Positions 5,999 to 12,030 of a stretch of DNA of 12,030 nt are shown in pieces. The translations under genes were made by a program, and so were the position numbers. The DNA lies in the NCBI GenBank assembly GCA_934650975.1, contig CAKUFW010000059.1:1-12030 (forward strand), given 5' to 3'. The stretch is from an uncultured Collinsella sp. (GTDB taxonomy: Bacteria; Actinomycetota; Coriobacteriia; Coriobacteriales; Coriobacteriaceae). The number at the start of each line of letters is the position of its first letter. Within the stretch, counting starts at the first letter, position 1. The notes under the pieces are model-generated. The model had not been told where the DNA came from. It did not search any database and saw only the letters and a list, made by a program, of their open reading frames with translations.

Positions 5999-8235
5999 CA
6001 CTCGTCGGTGTCCTTTGCGGAAGCGTTGGCATCAGCGGCGTCATCGACCTCGGCGGTATCCGCTGCAGGAGCGTCGCCCTCGCCAGCAGCAACCTCATCG
6101 GCATCTCCGCGCAGGCGGGCCAGCAGATAGCGCGACAGGCTGTTGCCCTCGGCACGACGCTCGGCGCGGGCGCGATCGCGCACGGCCTGCTCCAGCTCGT
6201 GCGCCAGCGAATCCAGGCGCTGCTGCATCTCCGCGCGAGCGGCTTCGACCTCGCGCTCGCAAGCGGCGCGGGCGGCGGCAACTTCCTGCTCAATGCGCTC
6301 CCCAGCCTCGAGCTCGGCTGCGGCAATACGCGCGTCGGCATCGGCGCGGGCCTCCTCGGCAGCGCGCGTGGCGGCGTCGCGCTCGGCGGCAGCGGCGGCA
6401 ATCTTCTCGTTAGCATCCACCGCAGCCTGCTCCACGGCAGAATCGGCGGCAGCGCGGGCGGCGTCGATCGCGGCATCGGCAGCCTGCTGAGCAGCGGAGA
6501 CCTTCGCCTCGGCTGCGGCAACGGTGTCGGCGAGTTTCTGGTCCGCGGCGGCAGCGGCGGCATCGGCTGCCTCCTGCGCGGCTCGGGCATCGCGCTCGGC
6601 CGTCAACTGCACTTCCTCAATCTGCAGCCTGGCGGCATCCAACTTGGCATGCAGCTCGGCGACTTCCTTGGCAGAGGACTCACGCACAGAGGCGAGCTCG
6701 GCCGCAGCAGCGTCCTTGGTGGCCTGAAGCTCGGCAGCATCGGCAGCCGTCTTGGCAGCCAGGGCCGCGGCAGACTCGCTCTTAACCTGCGCAACCTGCG
6801 CAGCAGCAGCCTGCTCGGCGGCGGTAACCTTGGCTTCCGCGTCCGCGCGAGCGGCAGCAACCTCGGCATCTGCCTCGGCGCGCATCTGCGCCAGCTGCGC
6901 CGCTGCGGTCTCGCGCGCCGCAACAGCGTCGGCCTCGGCGGCCTTCTTGCCCGCCTCGACATCCTCGAGCGAGCCTTGCAGCTCCTCGACATCGGCCTCG
7001 GCAATCTGTGCGCGCTGCGTCAGCGCCAGCTCACGCGTCTTGGCCTCGTCCAGCTCGTCGGCCAGGTCGTCGCGCTCATCGGTCAGCGCGTGCGCCTGCA
7101 CCTTCCAGGACTTGACCTGCCCTTGCAGCTCCTCGATCTGCTCGCGCGCCTCGGCCAGCGCCTGCTCGGCATCGAGCTGAGCCTGCGTGACCTCCTCCAC
7201 AAACACACGGCGGACCTCGACATCGGGCAGGTCGGGGCTATCGACCTGCTCCTCCTTAATCTCTTTAATAAACTTGGGCGCCACCGGCGCGTGTTGCACG
7301 CTCTCGAGCTCCTGCAGGTTGCGCTCGTCGTCGGTCAGGCTCTTAAAGACGGCGTAGTTGTTGATGAGGTTGGTGTACATCTGCACCATGTACTCGTCAT
7401 CGAACGCCAGCGACTGCTGCTGCACGTCGATGTTGTAGCCCACCTTGTCGTAGCGCTCCATAAACTGCCACAGCTGGTAGCACTTGCGGTAGTTGGGGTC
7501 CTTCATGATGAGGTTGGTGCGCTGGATGGGGCTGCGGACCGCGCTGCAGCCGTTCATAATCTGGCAGAACGACGCGCCGCGCAGCGCCATGACCAGGCGG
7601 CGCACGCGGTCGATGCGCATAAAGACGTCCATGTTGTCGGCGTCGTTCTCGGCAAAGCTCTGGCGGTTCTTGACCGTCATCTCAACGTTGTACTCGATCT
7701 CCTCGTACGCATCGTCGATCTTGCTGTGCATCTTAAAGCGGTTGCGGATCTCGTTGCCCGTCGACCAAAAGATCACGTCGGTACGCTTGTCCACAAACGT
7801 CAGCAGACGCTGAATCAGGTGGTAGATAAAGCGATTCTCGTACAGGTCGTACGTCTCGACGGTATTGACGTTGAGGATGCGCGTGGGATGGACGCCGCCA
7901 TCGTCGCTCGGTGCCAAAAACTGCGTGTTCTGGCTCAGATGGCGAACACTGTCGGCGCTAATCTTTTTGGCGAGCGAGACCGGCACCACCTCTTCCTCGG
8001 TGGTGATAAAGCGGCGCGGCTTTTCGATAATGGTGTTGATGGCGTCGAGCGAGTCCTCGATCATGCTGATCCATTCCTCGTCCACCACCTTGACGAGCTC
8101 CTCGCGCTGCTGCTCGATCGTGGTGCCCGAGGCCTGCGCCATCTCAAACAGATAGCGAAAGTAGCGGCTGTCCTCCTGGATGGGCTCCATCTGCTCGGAG
8201 AAGCTGGTATAGAGGTCCTGAATGGTCTCGGACAT
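5998..8235 (-). CDS. DUF2357-like protein with long Ala-rich coiled coil (McrB-partner-like)
   Basis: A 745-residue soluble protein of unproven function. The N-terminal 340 residues are ordered and carry blocks that, from memory, resemble DUF2357 proteins that accompany McrB-like ATPases: DLYENRFIYHLIQRLL (130-145) and IMKDPNYRKCYQLWQFMER (243-261). No PD-(D/E)XK nuclease motif is evident. From about residue 350 to 690 it is an Ala/Glu/Arg-rich, almost uninterrupted coiled coil. An acidic, Ala-rich tail ends the protein. No signal peptide or membrane segment is seen. ATG 8235 has GGAG six bases upstream. It lies 90 bp after the AAA+ gene and overlaps the signal peptidase gene, so all three are likely co-translated. 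It may be a scaffold or adaptor for the ATPase; the coiled coil could also be a low-complexity spacer. The family assignment is moderate; the coiled coil is clear. Confidence 0.75.
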   Translation of the reverse strand: MSETIQDLYTSFSEQMEPIQEDSRYFRYLFEMAQASGTTIEQQREELVKVVDEEWISMIEDSLDAINTIIEKPRRFITTEEEVVPVSLAKKISADSVRHLSQNTQFLAPSDDGGVHPTRILNVNTVETYDLYENRFIYHLIQRLLTFVDKRTDVIFWSTGNEIRNRFKMHSKIDDAYEEIEYNVEMTVKNRQSFAENDADNMDVFMRIDRVRRLVMALRGASFCQIMNGCSAVRSPIQRTNLIMKDPNYRKCYQLWQFMERYDKVGYNIDVQQQSLAFDDEYMVQMYTNLINNYAVFKSLTDDERNLQELESVQHAPVAPKFIKEIKEEQVDSPDLPDVEVRRVFVEEVTQAQLDAEQALAEAREQIEELQGQVKSWKVQAHALTDERDDLADELDEAKTRELALTQRAQIAEADVEELQGSLEDVEAGKKAAEADAVAARETAAAQLAQMRAEADAEVAAARADAEAKVTAAEQAAAAQVAQVKSESAAALAAKTAADAAELQATKDAAAAELASVRESSAKEVAELHAKLDAARLQIEEVQLTAERDARAAQEAADAAAAAADQKLADTVAAAEAKVSAAQQAADAAIDAARAAADSAVEQAAVDANEKIAAAAAERDAATRAAEEARADADARIAAAELEAGERIEQEVAAARAACEREVEAARAEMQQRLDSLAHELEQAVRDRARAERRAEGNSLSRYLLARLRGDADEVAAGEGDAPAADTAEVDDAADANASAKDTDE

Positions 8236-8241
8236 GGGTTA

Positions 8242-8245
8242 CTCC
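8242..8245 (-). promoter_or_regulatory. Ribosome binding site of the coiled-coil gene
   Basis: GGAG on the minus strand, six bases before ATG 8235. It lies outside the preceding hairpin (8272-8308), so it should be accessible even when that hairpin is folded. Confidence 0.65.
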
Positions 8246-8271
8246 ATAGGTTGGATCGATCGGGGGAAGGC

Positions 8272-8308
8272 GCGCGGGACAAGGACTACTGATCGCCTTA
8301 TCCCACGC
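8272..8308 (-). other. Strong intercistronic hairpin without T-run
   Basis: Arms 8272-8284 and 8296-8308 form a 13-bp stem (two G-T pairs on the minus strand) with an 11-base loop, in the 90-bp gap between the AAA+ and coiled-coil genes. On the minus strand no T-run follows, so it is not a standard terminator. A role in mRNA processing or 3'-end protection is inferred. Confidence 0.6.
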
Positions 8309-8325
8309 CCCGCGCTCGCACGCGC

Positions 8326-10020
8326 TTAGTAGAAGTTCTGGATCCGCTGCAGGTACATGACGGAATCGGGCAGGCCGCCCTCGCCAAAGGTCTTCTCGAT
8401 GTACTCGATCAGGCCCTTCATCTCGTCGCGCACAAAGCTCACGTTCATGGACTCAAACTTCTTGAGCACCTTGCGGGCGATGATGTAGTCCATGCCGCCC
8501 AGCTCGGTGCCGCCGCACGCCACGTACACGGGGATAAAGTCGTACATCTGCTTGATGATACGGTTGCCAAACGCAAGCTTAAAGCGGGTCTGCAGGTACT
8601 GGTCCAGCTTGTGCATCTTCTGCAGCAGCTCGTCGTCGATCACATACTCGACCTTGGCCTTTTGGAACAGATACTGCAGGTGGTCGGCCGTCACGTGCAC
8701 GCGCTCGTGCGGCTCGCACTCAAACGCGTCGGCGCGCTCGTTGAGCTCGATGGGGATCGCGCGGTCGTACACCTTGTCCGTGATGGTAAAGGTGGAGTCG
8801 TCGTTGTTGGCCGTGCCAATGAACCACAGGCTGTCGGGGATGGTGAGCTTGCCGTCGTGGAGCGCCTTGGGGTCGGCGGCCCACTGGGTGGGGACCAGGT
8901 CGAGCACCCACTCATCGTGGCTGGGCATCTCGAGCACCGACAGGATCTCGGCAAAGTAGTACTCCACGCGGGCGAGGTTCATCTCGTCGAGCACGATCAT
9001 GGACGGGTCCTGGCGCAGACCCGCCTCGTACACGGCGCGGAGGAACTCGGTCTCGTTGAAGCGCTTGGAGAACTCGTTAAAGTAGCCGAGCACCTCGGTG
9101 CGGTCGCGGAAGCTCGGCTGCACCGACACGATGGTCGCGGGGTTGTCCAGGTAGCGGCTAAAGCTGTAGGGCAGCGATGTCTTACCGGTACCCGAGATGC
9201 CCTCCAGGATCAGCAGCTTGGAGGCGGCCATGCCGGCCACAAAGCGACGGATAATCTCGGGCGTGTAGTAGAGCTTCATCTGGCTGCACGCAAATGCGCG
9301 GAAGCTGTCGACAAAGTCCTCGAGCGAGATGGCGTCGTCGTAGACCGGGGACTCCCAGTCGCGGTACTTGAGGTCCACGAGCGACAGCTTGGGGAAGCGG
9401 TTGGCCTGGGCGATCTCTTTTTCCTCGGCAAGGGTCTTGGCCTCGACGGTGGCCTTGGCCATGGCGGCTGCGGCATCCTTGACGCCCTCGCCGTCGAGCG
9501 CGAGCGACGCGTTGCCCGACATGACGGCCGTGGCGCCCTCGCCCGCGGCAGCACCGGCACCCGCAGCGGCACCCACGACGTTGCCCACCGTGGGCAGGTG
9601 GTCGTCGGCCAGAGCCGAGGCGCCCACGTACGGAATCTGCTTGGTACCGCCCATGGCGTTGACCTTGAGCGCCAGCAGCTTGTTCTTCTCGTCCATGAGA
9701 TCGAGCACCTGCTTGTTGAGGCGGCCGATCTCGCGGTAGAGCGCCTTGTTGGACGTATCGTCGCGATGCAGGCGACGGTTGATGCGATAGCGGTGCACCA
9801 GGATGGCCACGATCAGCACGGGGACCGCGATGAGCATGGCAAACAGAATGACCGCGCCGATCTTGCCCACCAGGTCAAACGTGGTGAAGTAGGTCATAAA
9901 GATGTTGAAGTACTCAACCCAGCCAAACACCAGCAGGTTAAGGATGGAGCTCACGACGGCAACGACGTTGTAGACGACCTTTGCCAGCAGCTCCCAGGCA
10001 AATCCCAGAAACTCACTCAC
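8326..10020 (-). CDS. Membrane-anchored McrB-like AAA+ ATPase
   Basis: A 564-residue AAA+ ATPase. Two hydrophobic segments (about 9-34 and 50-76) anchor it, followed by a basic HRYRINRR stretch that points the rest to the cytoplasm. A short helical region (about 90-120) and a Gly/Ala-rich linker (about 145-200) lead to the ATPase domain. Walker A is GISGTGKTS (274-282), Walker B is MIVLDEMNLARVEYYFAEIL (341-360), sensor 1 is FIGTANNDDS (400-409), and an arginine-finger candidate is R420 in VYDRA. DEMNLARVEYYFAEIL and the GTANNDD sensor resemble the McrB/MoxR branch. McrB normally has an N-terminal DNA-binding domain; here membrane helices replace it. Start GTG 10020 has AGGAGGA eight bases upstream and overlaps the end of the signal peptidase gene by 8 bp. 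It ends 90 bp before its likely partner, the coiled-coil gene. Confidence 0.88.
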   Translation of the reverse strand: MSEFLGFAWELLAKVVYNVVAVVSSILNLLVFGWVEYFNIFMTYFTTFDLVGKIGAVILFAMLIAVPVLIVAILVHRYRINRRLHRDDTSNKALYREIGRLNKQVLDLMDEKNKLLALKVNAMGGTKQIPYVGASALADDHLPTVGNVVGAAAGAGAAAGEGATAVMSGNASLALDGEGVKDAAAAMAKATVEAKTLAEEKEIAQANRFPKLSLVDLKYRDWESPVYDDAISLEDFVDSFRAFACSQMKLYYTPEIIRRFVAGMAASKLLILEGISGTGKTSLPYSFSRYLDNPATIVSVQPSFRDRTEVLGYFNEFSKRFNETEFLRAVYEAGLRQDPSMIVLDEMNLARVEYYFAEILSVLEMPSHDEWVLDLVPTQWAADPKALHDGKLTIPDSLWFIGTANNDDSTFTITDKVYDRAIPIELNERADAFECEPHERVHVTADHLQYLFQKAKVEYVIDDELLQKMHKLDQYLQTRFKLAFGNRIIKQMYDFIPVYVACGGTELGGMDYIIARKVLKKFESMNVSFVRDEMKGLIEYIEKTFGEGGLPDSVMYLQRIQNFY

Positions 10021-10762
10021 CGTCGCTGTCCTCCTGCTTGTTTGCGTTCATCGCCGCCTCGGCCTCGGCCTTCAAACGGCGGGCTTCCTCGAGCTTGGCC
10101 TCGGCCTGGGCGAGCTGCTCGGCAGCGTTATCGGCCGTGACGGTGGCGGCAGCGCCCTTGCCCTCGGCGTCCACGATGGCGGCCGCGGCGGCCAGGCGGT
10201 CCTCCTCGGCCATGGCACGCTTAAGGTTCATGCCCACCACGATAAGGTGGTACACCTGGTAGATAAAGAACAGCAGCATGGGCAGCACGATCACAATGAG
10301 GAAGCCCATGGAGCTGGACAGGAAGTCCATGACCTTGCCCATCTGCGGCAGCGCAAATAGGTACTTGCCCACAATGTCACCGTCGCTGATGATGTGCGTA
10401 TCGGCCACGTCGTTGTTGTCGCCCTTGGTGGTAAAGCTGCGCATGCCGTTGACCTCGTCGATCGCGGCGATGCGGTGCGTGTTGAGCGCGTACTCGTTGT
10501 CGATGATGGTGTGGAACGTCACGATGTCGCCTACCTCGAGCTTGGAGGTGTCGCACTTTTGGATGACGATGAGGTCGCCTTTGTTAAACGTGGGCGACAT
10601 GGAGTCGGACTGCACGGCGAGCGGGGTGAAGCCGGCGATGTCGGACACGCTGCCGTCCTCGCGCGTGGCGAGCGTGGTAAACGCATACAGGGCCGCCACC
10701 AGGATGATGATCCACATGACGACACTCAGTGCGATGGATGCGACTTTTTTAACAGATTGCAT
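10013..10762 (-). CDS. Signal peptidase I, ER/SipW type (first copy in operon)
   Basis: A 249-residue signal peptidase with topology like the other copy. A transmembrane segment spans about 8-30, the nucleophile is S54 in QSDSMSPTF, the base H96 is in LNTHRI, and TKGDNNDVAD (113-121) supplies the conserved Asp region. A second transmembrane segment lies at about 152-176. The cytoplasmic tail of about 70 residues is Ala/Glu/Lys-rich and likely coiled coil. The Ser/His arrangement places it with SipW, the peptidase that processes TasA in Bacillus. It follows the TasA-like gene by 60 bp, the classic substrate/peptidase arrangement. ATG 10762 has an AGGGA-type site close upstream. Its last codons contain the ribosome binding site of the AAA+ gene, which it overlaps by 8 bp. 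Confidence 0.92.
   Translation of the reverse strand: MQSVKKVASIALSVVMWIIILVAALYAFTTLATREDGSVSDIAGFTPLAVQSDSMSPTFNKGDLIVIQKCDTSKLEVGDIVTFHTIIDNEYALNTHRIAAIDEVNGMRSFTTKGDNNDVADTHIISDGDIVGKYLFALPQMGKVMDFLSSSMGFLIVIVLPMLLFFIYQVYHLIVVGMNLKRAMAEEDRLAAAAAIVDAEGKGAAATVTADNAAEQLAQAEAKLEEARRLKAEAEAAMNANKQEDSDGE
10029..10035 (-). promoter_or_regulatory. Strong ribosome binding site for the GTG start of the AAA+ gene
   Basis: AGGAGGA on the minus strand, eight bases before GTG 10020 and embedded in the tail codons of the signal peptidase gene. It supports the unusual GTG start and coupling between the two cistrons. Confidence 0.75.
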
Positions 10763-10797
10763 GATGTCCCTTACTACCGTGTCTGACTAGGTCGTGC

Positions 10798-10813
10798 GCG
10801 GCCGGGCGGCCGC
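10798..10813 (-). other. GC-only hairpin after the TasA-like gene
   Basis: GCGGCC and GGCCGC form a perfect 6-bp stem with a 4-base loop, 9 bases past the stop codon of the TasA-like gene and before the signal peptidase gene. No T-run follows on the minus strand. It could protect the upstream message or reduce read-through into the enzyme genes; this is inference. Confidence 0.45.
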
Positions 10814-10822
10814 CGTGCGTAT

Positions 10823-11611
10823 CTACTGTTCCTCGATGCCCTCAAAGCGCATCGAAACCGAATAGTTAGCTCCCTTTAGCATATTAGTGCAACTTGGGTC
10901 CGTTCCCTCGAGCCATATGCGAACGGTTACCGGCTTATCCGTATCCTTTATCAGATCGAACATGTCACTCGCCGCGGTGGCCTCACCCGAGCCGAGCCCG
11001 AAGACCGTCGCCGAACCAGATGAGCCGCCGCCCCCGTTGGGGTTGTAGACCCAGGTTTGGCCGTCGGCGGTAAAGCTCATGCGCATGGCGCTGGCCATCC
11101 CCTCGGTGTCGGAGCTAAACCGCGTGCCGGAGGCGCCGTTGTCGCCGTCCTGCCCGGTCAGGCGCACGCGCAGGTCCGTACTGCTCATAAAATGCAGCGT
11201 AAACTCCAGGTAGGCGCCGGTGGCGGGGTCGGCGGTGGAGCCGTCCTCAAAGGTGAAGGTCTGGTAGTCGCTCGTGGTGACGGGCTTGAGCTTGGACGCG
11301 TCGATGTCCACGCCCTTTTCGCTGGCGATGCGTGCCGAGATCTGGTCGAAGCCCAGGCTGTGGACGTACTCTTCGAACGTGGCGTGCTCGTCCAGGTCAA
11401 AGCGCAGCGAGCCGTCGGCGTTGGCGTCGATCATGAGCATGCGGGTCTTAGCGCTATCGGCGATGGAGAACCAGGCGAACGTTGCCATGGCTATCGCCAC
11501 CAGCGCAAACAGCACCAGCACCACGGTGGTGGTGAGCTTGCGGCGCAGGTCGGTGTCGGCGGGGGCGGCGGCGTTGGGCTTGCCGGTGGCAGCGAGTTGC
11601 TTACGTGTCAT
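10823..11611 (-). CDS. TasA/camelysin-like exported protein with SipW-type signal
   Basis: A 262-residue exported protein of unknown exact role. A basic LRRK (22-25) precedes a hydrophobic segment (about 27-46), then AMATFAWFS. The AxA at A41-M42-A43 is a plausible cleavage site just before TFAWFS, the arrangement seen in SipW-dependent TasA/camelysin-type proteins. The mature part is acidic, polar and beta-rich by composition. It has a Gly/Ser loop (NPNGGGGSSG) and near the end IWLEGTDPSC (232-241), a motif I associate with this group. Not all such proteins are fibre subunits, so calling it a pilin or matrix fibre would go too far. ATG 11611 begins two bases after the stop of the preceding gene, with GGTGAG in front. 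The adjacent signal peptidase is its likely processing enzyme. Confidence 0.78.
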   Translation of the reverse strand: MTRKQLAATGKPNAAAPADTDLRRKLTTTVVLVLFALVAIAMATFAWFSIADSAKTRMLMIDANADGSLRFDLDEHATFEEYVHSLGFDQISARIASEKGVDIDASKLKPVTTSDYQTFTFEDGSTADPATGAYLEFTLHFMSSTDLRVRLTGQDGDNGASGTRFSSDTEGMASAMRMSFTADGQTWVYNPNGGGGSSGSATVFGLGSGEATAASDMFDLIKDTDKPVTVRIWLEGTDPSCTNMLKGANYSVSMRFEGIEEQ

Positions 11612-11613
11612 GG

Positions 11614-12030
11614 CTACTCACCGTCCAAGGTCGCAAAGAGGGCCAGGTGCAAGGTACCCGGGTCCTGGTGCAGGTAGTCGGCGCTATCGGGGTCGGTACC
11701 CTCGATGTAGTAATAGATGTCCAGGCGATAGGTCTGGCCCAGCGCCAGCGTGGCGAGCACGTTTTGCGGGCGCGTTGCCGTCTCGCTGGTGTCCAGGGTA
11801 AAGGCGGCCGGGTCCTGCTTCACATCTGCGCCGCAGGCGAGCTGGCCGTTTTGCCAGCCCAGCAGCATGCCGTCGGTGTAGCCGGCAAGGCCGGCGGGGG
11901 CGGTCGTCGGGTGCTCGCCGCGATGGCCGCTGTCGGAGCTGTCGAGCTCAAAGATGTTGGTCGCCAGTACCTGGCTGCCGTTCGAGATCTTGATGCCCAC
12001 GCGGGCCGCGCGCAGCAGCTCGGCGTCGGC
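11614..12030 (-). CDS. Exported TasA/camelysin-like protein, 5' part outside the window
   Basis: Only the last 138 residues are present; the frame is open to the window edge, so the start and any signal peptide are not visible. A GTG at 12000 has no ribosome binding site and is internal. Visible sequence includes LLRAARVGIKI, a polar middle part, and a C-terminal YYYIEGTDPDS that matches IWLEGTDPSC of the next gene in both sequence and distance from the end, which suggests paralogues. It ends with TAG two bases before the ATG of that gene, so the two are coupled. Two exported proteins followed by a signal peptidase is the basis for reading this as a surface-protein operon. The product name is an inference from the shared motif and context. 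Confidence 0.6.
   Translation of the reverse strand, partial: ADAELLRAARVGIKISNGSQVLATNIFELDSSDSGHRGEHPTTAPAGLAGYTDGMLLGWQNGQLACGADVKQDPAAFTLDTSETATRPQNVLATLALGQTYRLDIYYYIEGTDPDSADYLHQDPGTLHLALFATLDGE

Noticed and set aside
6240..6960. Repetitive GCGGCAGCG-like DNA that could be taken for a tandem repeat or CRISPR-like array
   Set aside because: There is no regular unit or spacer; it reflects Ala and Glu codons of the coiled coil.
6199..8292. A 697-codon open frame on the plus strand opposite the coiled-coil gene
   Set aside because: The product is Leu/Gly/Arg-rich low complexity produced by the reverse complement of Ala/Glu-rich codons. The minus-strand gene has a ribosome binding site, coupling to neighbours and recognisable blocks.
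5998..10020. A McrBC restriction system
   Set aside because: The ATPase is McrB-like, but no nuclease motif is seen in the partner, the ATPase has membrane helices in place of a DNA-binding domain, and the genes are coupled to signal peptidases.
8611..10140. A 509-codon open frame opposite the AAA+ gene
   Set aside because: Antisense shadow of a gene with intact Walker A, Walker B and sensor motifs.

Overview
The window looks like chromosomal DNA of a high-GC Actinomycetota, most likely a gut Coriobacteriia (Collinsella-like). That placement is inferred from overall gene content, about 63% G+C coding sequence, good Shine-Dalgarno sites and the repertoire of ER-type signal peptidases with TasA/camelysin-like exported proteins. 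No rRNA, tRNA or species marker is present to prove it.

Left part (1-2703). A short A+T-rich Crp/Fnr-type regulator gene (72-644, plus) stands out compositionally from everything else and is preceded by a run of ten C. It is followed by a plus-strand M32 metallocarboxypeptidase (782-2410) with an intact zinc site. The 293-bp gap to the convergent gene glmM holds a strong 19-bp-stem bidirectional terminator. On either side of it lie two copies of a 30-bp sequence (29/30 identical) in opposite orientation, so that each copy sits in sense orientation just downstream of one of the two convergent genes.

Middle part (2704-5269, all minus). glmM (phosphoglucosamine mutase, peptidoglycan precursor supply) is preceded by a ten-segment EamA/DMT transporter. 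A hairpin plus T-run separates these two from the operon upstream.

Right part (5270-12030, all minus, cut by the window edge). This is a tightly packed, translationally coupled operon. In transcription order it encodes: a 5'-truncated exported protein; a TasA/camelysin-like exported protein; an ER-type (Ser/His) signal peptidase; a membrane-anchored McrB-like AAA+ ATPase; a protein resembling the DUF2357 partners of McrB-like ATPases but ending in about 330 residues of Ala-rich coiled coil; and a second ER-type signal peptidase. Both peptidases have long charged cytoplasmic tails.

The most interesting hypothesis is that the right-hand operon is an envelope system in which two dedicated signal peptidases process the exported proteins. 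A membrane-tethered AAA+ motor and its coiled-coil partner, derived from a McrBC-like pair but without a visible nuclease, would work at the inner face of the same membrane. This is inference from gene order, coupling and topology; no function is demonstrated by sequence alone.
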